The notes under the pieces are model-generated. The model was not told where the DNA came from and did no database searches. It saw only the letters and a program-made list of their open reading frames with translations. The position numbers and the translations under genes are program-made. This document shows positions 55,657-64,000 of a stretch of 64,000 nt of DNA, piece after piece. The stretch is taken from assembly GCA_003164495.1 (NCBI GenBank), contig PLTN01000167.1, forward strand, positions 110,955-174,954. The letters are read 5' to 3'. This stretch comes from Vulcanimicrobiota bacterium. GTDB taxonomy: Bacteria; Vulcanimicrobiota; Vulcanimicrobiia; Vulcanimicrobiales; Vulcanimicrobiaceae. Position 1 is the first letter of the stretch, and every line of letters begins with the position of its first letter.

Positions 55657-57180
55657 ATGAAGAAGTTACCCGTACACCTCATCCCCTTGACGCTTGCGAC
55701 CGCATTGTTTGCGGGCTGCGGCGGCGGCGGCCAAGGCTCGTCGCTGCCCACCACGGCGGTCCAGCCGGCAAACGCGTCCGGCGCCTCCGCGTCGTCCGGG
55801 AGCAGCTCGGTCGCGATGGTGATCGCCATCCCGTCGTCGAGTACTGCCAGCGCAAACGCCCGGCGCTTGCCGCAATATTTGCCCTCCAACGTCACCTCGA
55901 TGAGCGTGGTCATCACGCAAGGCTCGACCCAATATTCGTCACAAACGATTGCATTGACCGCCGGCGCGCCCGGCTGTACGGCCACCGCGCCCGTCACGTG
56001 CACCGCGACCTTCCCGGTTCCGATCGGGAACGACACCTTTGCCTTGACGTCGTACGACGCGGCCAAAGACGCCATCTCTCACGCGTCGGTCCCGCACACG
56101 ATCGTCGCCGGGGTCAACTCGCTACCGGTGACCTTGAACGGTATCGTTGCATCGCTCGCGATCATCCCGGGCGCGCCGGACAACTCGATCTACGAAGGCG
56201 CGACCTCGAAAGGCCTCACGCAGACGGCCAGCATCGTGGCAACGGACGCCTCCGGCAACACGATCGTCGGGATTTTCGACACGCCGCAAACCGTTACGGC
56301 CGACGGAACGCTCTTCGCGGTCCAGGGCGGCCAGGCGACGCTATTGACATCCGCCGATACGTTCGCGTACGGTTACAATCTGCCCGATCCGTATACCGGC
56401 AAGCCTACGTTCGCCTCGTCGGCGCCATATCTCGCGCAACCGCAAATCGACAACGCGAAGACGCTGGTGGCGGAGAACAAGCAAGGCGCGATCGCGCTCT
56501 GGTACGACTTCGGCGACAGCGATGCAACGCTGTACACAACAGTGGCAAACCAAGTCTCCGCGTGGCAAGACCGTGACGGTAGCCCGAACGCGGTCACGCA
56601 AGCGCTGCCCGCGGCACGCCCGAGCATCGTTCAAGGCGGCTTCACGCACAATCCCAATCAGAACGTGCTTCAGAACGTCGCGTTCAGCGCGGGTCAATGC
56701 CTCGTCTCACCGGCCGGCTTCCCGCTCGGCGATTACACGATGTTCGTGGTCGCAATCGGCAGCGCGGCTCCGGGAACGCTCGTCGGGGCTTACGGCACGC
56801 CGGGAACGTACACCCACAGCCTTCCGATACCGAACGCAAGCGAAATCGACGTCGTCGATCACGGTGCCGTCGGGCCGGCGCTCACCGGGCTCACGCTCAC
56901 GGGGATAAACTCGTACTACGTCACGGCCAAGATCCAAAACGCCGCGAACAGTGCGAGCGCATGGTTCCACAGCTCCGCGCTCACCACCGGTCCTATTCCA
57001 ACCTCGCTGGCGGTCACCGCCCTATCACGCGATCCGGGCCTCAGCCTCAACGCTAGCGACGGCCTTTGCACGAACTCCGCTGCGAACCAGTTCGGTGAGG
57101 TGATCATTCTCGATCACGCAGCCTCCGAACCGGAGCGTCTCGCGATTACGGAATACCTGCATCGCAAGTGGGACATCTGA
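55657..57180 (+). CDS. lipoprotein with C-terminal LamG/concanavalin-like domain
   Basis: MKKLPVHLIPLTLATALFAGCGGGG lipobox; ALWYDFGDSDATLYT...VSAWQDRDGS...DHAASEPERLAITEYLHRKWDI. Confidence 0.75.
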   Translation: MKKLPVHLIPLTLATALFAGCGGGGQGSSLPTTAVQPANASGASASSGSSSVAMVIAIPSSSTASANARRLPQYLPSNVTSMSVVITQGSTQYSSQTIALTAGAPGCTATAPVTCTATFPVPIGNDTFALTSYDAAKDAISHASVPHTIVAGVNSLPVTLNGIVASLAIIPGAPDNSIYEGATSKGLTQTASIVATDASGNTIVGIFDTPQTVTADGTLFAVQGGQATLLTSADTFAYGYNLPDPYTGKPTFASSAPYLAQPQIDNAKTLVAENKQGAIALWYDFGDSDATLYTTVANQVSAWQDRDGSPNAVTQALPAARPSIVQGGFTHNPNQNVLQNVAFSAGQCLVSPAGFPLGDYTMFVVAIGSAAPGTLVGAYGTPGTYTHSLPIPNASEIDVVDHGAVGPALTGLTLTGINSYYVTAKIQNAANSASAWFHSSALTTGPIPTSLAVTALSRDPGLSLNASDGLCTNSAANQFGEVIILDHAASEPERLAITEYLHRKWDI

Positions 57181-57220
57181 CCGCCGCCGGTTGCGACGCG
57201 ATACCCACTGGAGTAATTTC

Positions 57221-57523
57221 GTGAAAGACTCTACCATCAGCTTGCGCGGCGACCTCGATCCTTCATCGGTGACGGGTCTCCGCGCAACCTTCGCGGGAAT
57301 CACGGCGCCGGAAACCATCGACATGTCCGGCGTCCGAACGGTGACGAGCGCGGCACTCATCGAGTTCCTCACCCTCGCCAAACGCGTCGGCTCGCGCAAG
57401 ATCGAATTACTCAACTCCCAGCCGACGGTCACCCGGTTGTTTCGAGTCCTCGGGCTCGACCGTATGTTTCTGCTGACCAAACGCGACGCGGCACCCGTAC
57501 CGGTTCGGTTGCAGAAGCGGTGA
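57221..57523 (+). CDS. STAS-domain anti-sigma factor antagonist-like protein
   Basis: ISLRGDLDPSSVTGLRATFAGITAPETIDMSGVRTVTSAALIEFLTLAKRVG. Confidence 0.7.
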   Translation: MKDSTISLRGDLDPSSVTGLRATFAGITAPETIDMSGVRTVTSAALIEFLTLAKRVGSRKIELLNSQPTVTRLFRVLGLDRMFLLTKRDAAPVPVRLQKR

Positions 57524-59283
57524 TCGCGCGCTACGTCTTCGCCGTCCTCCTGCTCTTCGGCGCAGGGTGCGGCGCGGGTGCCGGTGAGGGCGATCGCGCC
57601 GATCGCGCGGTCGTGCAAGCATCGACCGTCAGCGTACCGCCCGTGGTGCACGCATCGCTCGGTGATGCCGCCGCGCTCGGCGGAGCCGACGTCTTGACCG
57701 CACACAACGACGCGGCGCGCACCGGCTGGAATTCGCGCGAAACCCGATTGACCGTCGCGAACGTCAACGCACGGTCGTTCGGTAAGCTCTTCGACGTTCA
57801 CGTCGACGGTCAAGTCTTCGCCCAACCGCTCATCGTTGCCGGGGTCGACGTTCCCGGGCGCGGGCGGCGCAATCTGCTGCTCATCGCAACCGAACACGAC
57901 AGCGTCTATGCCGTCGATGCGGACTCCGGACGGCTGTACTGGAAGCACACGTTCGACGGCTGTTGCGGCGTCTCGGCCGTTCCGGCGACGATGCTCTACG
58001 GGTGCAATCAGGTCGCACCGCTGGTCGGCATCTCGGCGACGCCTGTGATCGACCGCCGGACCGGCACGGTGTACGTCGTCGGCAAGAACGTCGAGCGGAA
58101 CGGCAACGCGCTCGCCTTCCACACCACGCTCTACGCGCTCTCGCTCGCGACGGGCGCGGACCGGCTGGCGCCGGCCAACATCACGGCGACGGTCGAACTG
58201 TCGACGCGCGGCACCTTCGCGCCGGGTTCATCGTTCGTCCGCAGTCTCAAGCGTTACCTCATCGGAGGAAAGCTGACGTTCGACGCCCGGGCGCAGTTCA
58301 GCCGCCCCGGTCTCCTGCTTGCCAACGGGTCCGTCTACGTCGCGTTCGCCTCGCATTGCGACCGCGAAGACGCGCACGGGTGGATCTTCGCGTACGATGC
58401 GACGACGCTGCACAAGCGCGGCGCCTTCACGACGATCGGCGACTGGCACGACTCGAACGGCGGCGGGATCTGGCAATCCGGCTCCGGCCTCACGGCCGAC
58501 GCAGCCGGCCATGTGTTCTTCACGACCGGCAACGGACCGTTCGATGCGGATACCGGCGGTCGCGACTTCGGCGACACGTTGCTCGAACTCACACCGGACC
58601 TCGCGCACGTGCGCGACTACTTCACACCGTCGACGCAGGACGAACTCGACCAGAATGACGCCGATTTCGGCGGCGGGGGACTCCTCGCGTTGCCGGACAG
58701 GCGCGGTCGCTACCCGCGTCTCGGCATCATCAGCAGCAAGCTGCGGGCGATCCTGCTCGTCGACCGCGATCGTCTCGGCGGCTACGATGCCGGCGGCCCG
58801 GACCGCGTCCTGCAAACGATCGGCAGCACACACGACAACACGCGCTGGTGCATCGGGACCTGCGGCGGACCCGCCTACTACGCGGGACCGCGCGGCGAGT
58901 TCGTGTTCAACGTGTGGACGCAAGATGCGCTGCGCGCCTTCCGTCTCGAGCGCAACACACCCGTCCCGCGACTCGTCGAGGTCGCGCATTCACCCAACGT
59001 GTTTCCCGGCTTGGGCGGCGCGACACCGAGCGTTTCCTCCGACGGAACGCGTCCCGGGTCGGCGATCGTCTGGGCGACCACTCGTCCCGGAAAGAACATC
59101 ATGAAGACACAACCGATCCAATTGTTCGCGTTCGATGCAGCCGACGTCTCGCACATCCTCTACACCGGCGACGCCACGTTGTGGCGGAATGCCGCCGGGC
59201 TGCCGTTCCTCACGCCGACCGTTGCGAACGGCAAGGTCTACGTCGGCGGCGACCGCGACGTGTCTGTGTTCGGTCTTCGATGA
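57520..59283 (+). CDS. PQQ-binding-like beta-propeller repeat lipoprotein
   Basis: FAVLLLFGAGCGAG lipobox; DVLTAHNDAARTGWNSRETRLTVANVNARSFGKLFDVHVDGQVFAQPLIVAGVDV; LLIATEHDSVYAVDADSGRLYWKH. Confidence 0.8.
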   Translation: MIARYVFAVLLLFGAGCGAGAGEGDRADRAVVQASTVSVPPVVHASLGDAAALGGADVLTAHNDAARTGWNSRETRLTVANVNARSFGKLFDVHVDGQVFAQPLIVAGVDVPGRGRRNLLLIATEHDSVYAVDADSGRLYWKHTFDGCCGVSAVPATMLYGCNQVAPLVGISATPVIDRRTGTVYVVGKNVERNGNALAFHTTLYALSLATGADRLAPANITATVELSTRGTFAPGSSFVRSLKRYLIGGKLTFDARAQFSRPGLLLANGSVYVAFASHCDREDAHGWIFAYDATTLHKRGAFTTIGDWHDSNGGGIWQSGSGLTADAAGHVFFTTGNGPFDADTGGRDFGDTLLELTPDLAHVRDYFTPSTQDELDQNDADFGGGGLLALPDRRGRYPRLGIISSKLRAILLVDRDRLGGYDAGGPDRVLQTIGSTHDNTRWCIGTCGGPAYYAGPRGEFVFNVWTQDALRAFRLERNTPVPRLVEVAHSPNVFPGLGGATPSVSSDGTRPGSAIVWATTRPGKNIMKTQPIQLFAFDAADVSHILYTGDATLWRNAAGLPFLTPTVANGKVYVGGDRDVSVFGLR

Positions 59284-60482
59284 ACGAGACGCTGCGAAGC
59301 CTGTTCATCACGGTCGATCCGCCGTACCCCGCGACGAGCGGGGCGCCGCTGCGAAATTGGCAGAACGTCCGTCTCGCCGCGGAAGCGGGACCCGTCGCCG
59401 TTCTTTCGTTCGGGCACGACGAAGCTTCGTTGACGGAATTGCCCGGCGTCGCCCTCTACCGGCACATCACGCTGCCGCGCAGCGTCGAGAACGCGGCGCG
59501 CGGATTCCCGCGTCTGTCCGGCGCTGCGGCGGAGATTGCCGGCCGGGCCGTCGCTGAAATGTGCGAGGTGTTCGCCCCGGCGATCGTCGTGTTGGAAAAC
59601 GTCTGGATCGACGGCATCGAGCGCCTCGTGGGAGGACCGGGATGCCGGCTCGTCTACGACGCGCACAACGTCTACGTCGACCTGGCCAAGGAATTGCACC
59701 TCGATGCGTCTGCCGTGCGCACGCGCGAAGCCGTCGCGGTCGCGTGCATCGACGACCTGTGGGTGTGCAGCGAGGAAGACGCGGAGCGGATGCGTCGCGA
59801 GTACCCCTTCAGCGCGCCGATCCACGTCGTTCCGAACGGGATCGACACCGACTACTATAGCCGCATTCGGGGCCGGGGTCTCCGAGCGCCGCGCGAGGTG
59901 ATCACGATGTTGTTCGTCGGGTCATATTGGTACGAACCCAACCGGATTGCGGCCGAACTGCTGCTCAATGAAGTTCTGCCGGCCGTGCGCGCACGCAGCG
60001 GCGTTGCCGTCCGGTTGCTGCTGGTCGGGGCGGCGCCGAGCGCGGCCATGCAGGCCAGCCGCGATCCCGGTCTCACGCTGGCTGGACGCGTGCCCGACGT
60101 CCGGCCGTATCTCAACCTGGCCGACGCCGTCGTCGTTCCCTTGAGGCACGGCGGCGGAACGCGGCTGAAGTTGCTCGAGGCCTTCGCGGCTTGCCGTCCC
60201 GTCGTCGCTACTGCCAAGGCGGCCGAAGGGATCGATGTCCGCGACGGCGTCCACCTGCTCGTGCGCGAACGGACCAACGATATCGCCGACGCTGTGGTCG
60301 AGCTCTGGCGCCAACCGGCTCTGGCCGAGCGGCTCACGCGCCAAGCCTACGAGCTCATCACCGCGCGCTACGCGTGGACGGCGTTGGGCCCGGCAGTTCG
60401 AACGGCGCTAGTGGAAGCGGCGTTGGGCGCGGGCGACGGCGCGATACGCGGGAACGGCGCCCGCGCGGCCAACTTCGCTTAG
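59280..60482 (+). CDS. glycosyltransferase family 4 / group 1
   Basis: LFITVDPPYPATSGAPLRNWQNVRLAAEAG...IHVVPNGIDTDYY...VVPLRHGGGTRLKLLEAFAACRPVVAT. Confidence 0.9.
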   Translation: MNETLRSLFITVDPPYPATSGAPLRNWQNVRLAAEAGPVAVLSFGHDEASLTELPGVALYRHITLPRSVENAARGFPRLSGAAAEIAGRAVAEMCEVFAPAIVVLENVWIDGIERLVGGPGCRLVYDAHNVYVDLAKELHLDASAVRTREAVAVACIDDLWVCSEEDAERMRREYPFSAPIHVVPNGIDTDYYSRIRGRGLRAPREVITMLFVGSYWYEPNRIAAELLLNEVLPAVRARSGVAVRLLLVGAAPSAAMQASRDPGLTLAGRVPDVRPYLNLADAVVVPLRHGGGTRLKLLEAFAACRPVVATAKAAEGIDVRDGVHLLVRERTNDIADAVVELWRQPALAERLTRQAYELITARYAWTALGPAVRTALVEAALGAGDGAIRGNGARAANFA

Positions 60483-61655
60483 GACGCGCCAGGCTCGCGG
60501 CAAGAAGTCCGCGAGCCGCACCATCAGCGGACGGTGCTCCTCGCGATAGGCAGCGGAGGCCGGAACGGCGTCCGCTGCGCGCGCGCTTCCGGTTACGGAG
60601 CGTGCCAGCTTGCCGAAGACCTCGCGGATGTACAGTTGCGGATTGAAGAGGTCCAGCGTGAATTTTGCCGCGCGGCCGTGGCGAATCTGCTCTTCCACAT
60701 ATTGCAGCATCAAGGCGGACTCGGCGCGCTGCTGCGGCGTTAACGCCGTCTCCAGCCGTTCCACGCCGGTGCGCACGCCGTGCGCGGGATCGCGGCCGAG
60801 GATCGTCTTCCAGAGGGCGAGCAGCGCCGGAGCGAGGTCGCTCTGCACGGCCTCGGCGATCGTTTCGTCGAGGCGGCCGGCGATCGGGCCGTGCTCCCAC
60901 CACAGGCGCAAATCGCAGAGATCGCGCACCGTGTTATGCAAGTCGAACGAACCGCGTAAGGCATGATGAACGTTGATCAGGACGCCGTCGACCGGATCCG
61001 CAACGACGATCGTTTGCCGGGCGGCGCGCGCGCCGATCGCGCGGTCGATCAATCGCCCGGCCGCGAGCGCCGCCGGCGGATGGAGGCCCATGCGCCAGTG
61101 TAAGTCGACCTCGAAGTCGTCGCGGCGCAGCGCGCGCGCGTAATTGTGCAACTGGCTGCTCAGCGTGATGTCGGACATGTGCTGCTCGAACTCGGGGTTA
61201 ATCTCTTCGAAGCCCGCGGCCATCAAGACGCGGCGCGCTTTCTCTGCGTCGCCTTCGCGCACGATGATGTCGAGGTCGCCGGTTGCGCGCGTCGCCGGCG
61301 GGCGATCAAGCGCGGCGATCAAACCGACGCCTTTGATCGCAACGTACGGCACTTCCTCGGTGGTGAGAATGCGCAATGCCGCTACACTGCGGTGGAGGAT
61401 GAACGTCGATCGCGCAGCGAGGGCGAGAACCGCTTGGTGCAGGGCCGTGCGAGAGGCCGGCGTCATGCGCGTTTCGTCCAGATGCCGGCGCACGGGGTAC
61501 AAAACGCCCCACGCGGCGGCGAGCGAAACGGCCGTCTCCCAATCTTGGGGACTGCCGGAGGCCAGCGCATCCATGCCGCGTGCGGCGACGGTTGGGTCAC
61601 CGAGCGCGAGGTCGACGACCGCGCCCCGGATACGGGCAGCGTCAGCGGCGTGCAT
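60408..61655 (-). CDS. nucleotidyltransferase family protein (NTP_transf_5-like)
   Basis: VAIKGVGLIAALDRPPATRATGDLDIIVREGDAEKARRVLMAAGFEE...EVDLHWRMGLHP. Confidence 0.85.
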   Translation of the reverse strand: MHAADAARIRGAVVDLALGDPTVAARGMDALASGSPQDWETAVSLAAAWGVLYPVRRHLDETRMTPASRTALHQAVLALAARSTFILHRSVAALRILTTEEVPYVAIKGVGLIAALDRPPATRATGDLDIIVREGDAEKARRVLMAAGFEEINPEFEQHMSDITLSSQLHNYARALRRDDFEVDLHWRMGLHPPAALAAGRLIDRAIGARAARQTIVVADPVDGVLINVHHALRGSFDLHNTVRDLCDLRLWWEHGPIAGRLDETIAEAVQSDLAPALLALWKTILGRDPAHGVRTGVERLETALTPQQRAESALMLQYVEEQIRHGRAAKFTLDLFNPQLYIREVFGKLARSVTGSARAADAVPASAAYREEHRPLMVRLADFLPRAWRVLSEVGRAGAVPAYRAVARAQRRFH

Positions 61656-62097
61656 CGAGCGGAACCTCGCGCAAGCTGCTCAACAACACGTCATCCGGTG
61701 CTTCGAGGAGTTCGTCGTCGAGTGTCAGCCAGGCGTGACCGTGCAGCTCGCGCGCTTCGCCGCGCTGTTCGATTCCGATATGCAAGAGCACGTCGTGATC
61801 GGCCGCTGGCAGAAAGCGATAGATGATGAGCGCGCGCACGTAACACGTGTTCATGCGCCAGAAGCGCGGCAAGGAGAGGACGGCCATCGCGATGCGCCGG
61901 ATGTGGCCGGCCTCAGTCCGGACGTCCCGGTGGCTTTTGCGCCGCGATGCGTTCATCGTGCGCAAGCCTTGCAGGAACGAAGCGACGTCGCGCCGCGCGA
62001 GGGCGTCGGGCAACCGGCGAACGAACCATGCGATCCGAACTGCGAGCACGACGTTGTGCGGAGACGTGCCGACGACCTTGAGGGTCGAGGCGGTCAT
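61642..62097 (-). CDS. lasso-peptide B2 / McjB C-terminal (Transglut_core3)-type cysteine protease-like protein
   Basis: RFWRMNTCYVRALIIYRFLPAADHDVLLHIGIEQRGEARELHGHAWLTLDDELLEAP: Cys, His, Asp catalytic-triad pattern of Transglut_core3. Confidence 0.82.
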   Translation of the reverse strand: MTASTLKVVGTSPHNVVLAVRIAWFVRRLPDALARRDVASFLQGLRTMNASRRKSHRDVRTEAGHIRRIAMAVLSLPRFWRMNTCYVRALIIYRFLPAADHDVLLHIGIEQRGEARELHGHAWLTLDDELLEAPDDVLLSSLREVPLDARR

Positions 62098-62120
62098 GCG
62101 CGAAGCGGTTGCGAAGCGGG

Positions 62121-63038
62121 TTACACCGACCATCGATTCCGTTCTACCTTACTCCAGTATGCCGAATCGAAGCCGACGCGCTGGGCGAGCGATTTTACGA
62201 ACTGCCCGCGGTGGACGAGCCGTTCATTGGGTGTGCGGTGCGTTCCGCCGAGTGCCGCGCGAACGCCGAGGGCCGCGGTATCGCACCACGCCCGCATCTC
62301 GGCGTTCAACGACCACCGGACGTCACTGCCGTGGCGTCGCGTGAACTGGGCGTAACCCACGCCGTAGGCGACTTGCTGTTTCCAGTACGCCTGCCAGCTC
62401 GAGCGGTGCCGGTGCCAGACCACGGCTCGTGCCACGTAGGCAAACGCGCCCGGATCCGTTTCCCGCAAGCGCGTGTGCAGATCGCATGCTTCGTAGGTGA
62501 CGAAGCGTTCGTCGAACCCTTCGCACGCCGCCAGCGCCGCGCGCCGGTACATCAAATTACACGATGGGGCGAAGGGCCAGCGCGGGTGCGAGAGGTAGCG
62601 CTCCGCATCGAGACTGCCGATCAAGTCGGCAAATTGTGCGGCCTCGGAACCTGCTGAGTCGAGGCCGAGCGTTTTGCCGGCCGCTCCGAGGAGTGGCGGA
62701 GCGCCGTCGGGCTTGGGGGAGACGGCATCGAGCAGCGCGGTCAGCCAGTTGCGCGACGGCACGCAGTCGGAGTCGAGGAAGGCGACCCATGTGCCCTTCG
62801 CTTCGCGCCAACCGCGATTGCGGGCCGCGGCCGCGCCGGCATTCGGTTGCGAGATCACCGTCACGCCGGCATAGCTGCGGGCGATCTCAGCGGTCGCGTC
62901 ACGCGAGCCGTCGTCCACGACGATGATCTCGCGGCGGCTTTGGGGGTAGCGTTGGGTTCGCACGCCTTCGATACACGCGCCGATCGTCGCCGCCGCCTGA
63001 TAGGCCGGGATGACGATGGATACGTCGATGTCGTTCAC
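62121..63038 (-). CDS. glycosyltransferase family 2
   Basis: VSIVIPAYQAAATIGACIEGVRTQRYPQSRREIIVVDDGSRDAT...TWVAFLDSDCVPSRNWL. Confidence 0.92.
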   Translation of the reverse strand: MNDIDVSIVIPAYQAAATIGACIEGVRTQRYPQSRREIIVVDDGSRDATAEIARSYAGVTVISQPNAGAAAARNRGWREAKGTWVAFLDSDCVPSRNWLTALLDAVSPKPDGAPPLLGAAGKTLGLDSAGSEAAQFADLIGSLDAERYLSHPRWPFAPSCNLMYRRAALAACEGFDERFVTYEACDLHTRLRETDPGAFAYVARAVVWHRHRSSWQAYWKQQVAYGVGYAQFTRRHGSDVRWSLNAEMRAWCDTAALGVRAALGGTHRTPNERLVHRGQFVKSLAQRVGFDSAYWSKVERNRWSV

Positions 63039-64000
63039 AATGCCGCCGTCAGGGCTGCGAGGGTTGCCGGATCTTGGTAGGCGTCCTCACCGATCACAAC
63101 GTCGAGTCCGCGCAGCCCGCTGCGCACGGCGCGGGAAGCGGTCCGCATCGCTGCCGCCGCGACTTGCGAATCCTTGGGAATGGCGATTTGTCCGATCAGC
63201 GTACGGAACATCTCCTCCGCCGAAAGCGGAGCGATCCGGATCGGTACCCGCTCCAAATCGCGGCGGACGCGTATGATGTGCGTCGGGCGGGCTCGTTGCG
63301 CGGTGCGGCCGGGCCAAACATCGTCCGCGTACACTTTGCGCTTCACCGTCCAGGCGGAATAACGCGGTTGAAGTTCGAGATCGCCGACCTCCGGAAACCA
63401 CTCGCGCGTTTTCGGGTGAAGGTTGAACGAGTGCAGCAGCGCGGCGACCTCGGGAAGCCCGCCGGGACCCACCCGCAAGAGGAGCTTGTCGTCGCCGAGC
63501 GTTTGCCAGCCGTCGCGAACGAGGGCTGCCGTCAGGGTGCTCTTGCCGCCGCCGGACATTGCGCAGAGGAGTAGGCATGTGCCGCCTCGCGTTACCGCGG
63601 CGCCGTGCACCGGCGTCCAGCCGGCGGCGCGCCAGCCGCTTACGAGTGCGAGCCCGACGAGATCCTCGAGCTGATCGATGGCCGGCGTGTCGATCTGATC
63701 GGCCGGAAAGCCGATCGTCCACGACTCGCCGCCATCCCACTTTTCCTCGAACTGCGCGCTGGCGCCGCACAGGGTCGTCGCGTACAAGCCGCGCGGCGTT
63801 GTATCGATGTCCATGCGCGAACACGTCAGGTACGTTCCGCGTGCTGCGACGGCCGGCGCCGGCACGGATTGCACGCGCAAACGCACTTCATAAGGAGATG
63901 CATCCCACGAGGTCTTGAAGATCTGCAGCTGTTCGTCGACGCGCCGCTCGAAAGCCGGCAACGTAGCGTCGAGCGTTACCCGAACCGGTCCGACCAGGAA
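63035..64000 (-). CDS. HprK-like (HPr kinase/phosphorylase-related) kinase, 5' end beyond window
   Basis: VHGAAVTRGGTCLLLCAMSGGGKSTLTAALVRDGWQTLGDDKLLLR Walker A and DD motif; frame open to window end (FLVGPVRVTLDATLPAFERR). Confidence 0.82.
   Translation of the reverse strand, partial: FLVGPVRVTLDATLPAFERRVDEQLQIFKTSWDASPYEVRLRVQSVPAPAVAARGTYLTCSRMDIDTTPRGLYATTLCGASAQFEEKWDGGESWTIGFPADQIDTPAIDQLEDLVGLALVSGWRAAGWTPVHGAAVTRGGTCLLLCAMSGGGKSTLTAALVRDGWQTLGDDKLLLRVGPGGLPEVAALLHSFNLHPKTREWFPEVGDLELQPRYSAWTVKRKVYADDVWPGRTAQRARPTHIIRVRRDLERVPIRIAPLSAEEMFRTLIGQIAIPKDSQVAAAAMRTASRAVRSGLRGLDVVIGEDAYQDPATLAALTAAL

Noticed and set aside
60408-64000. Claim of a complete lasso-peptide cluster
   Set aside because: No precursor, B1/RRE or cyclase gene in the window; only accessory-type genes are visible, so it is kept as a hypothesis
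1-64000. CRISPR arrays, tRNA/rRNA genes, transposases, integrases
   Set aside because: No regularly spaced repeats, tRNA-like or rRNA-like segments, or recombinase motifs were recognised by reading

Overview
High-GC bacterial chromosome window, probably a diderm: soluble periplasmic-type binding proteins plus Wza/Wzz-type capsule export. Composition and gene style would fit a lineage such as Eremiobacterota/WPS-2, but I cannot prove the host. (A) About 1-35 kb is an accessory aromatic/organic-compound catabolism island. It holds LigA/LigB-type extradiol dioxygenase, three Rieske oxygenase alpha subunits, an HpaB-type flavin monooxygenase, a luciferase-like monooxygenase, two cupins, two SDRs, two MarR regulators and a MetE-like protein. 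Interleaved with these are 12 intact paralogous NMT1/THI5/SsuA-like solute-binding proteins (SBPs), one truncated copy, and two SBPs of other families. I see no ABC permease or ATPase gene anywhere in the window. One SBP overlaps (ATGA) the end of a hybrid histidine kinase, which suggests sensing rather than, or in addition to, transport. (B) About 35-40 kb is a regulator block: a LuxR/PAS protein and two duplicated pairs of NarL-type and OmpR-type response regulators with atypical receiver domains, plus a PP2C fragment and a cytochrome c. (C) About 40-64 kb is an exopolysaccharide/capsule locus: Wzz/BY-kinase, Wza, O-antigen ligase/polymerase-like, polyprenyl glycosylphosphotransferase, DegT aminotransferase, CapD-like and UDP-sugar dehydrogenases, and six glycosyltransferases. 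At its right edge is a module of HprK-like kinase, GT2, McjB/Transglut_core3-type protease and NTP_transf_5 nucleotidyltransferase, resembling accessory genes of lasso-peptide loci. The core lasso genes would have to lie outside the window. No tRNA, rRNA, CRISPR array or intact mobile element was recognised.
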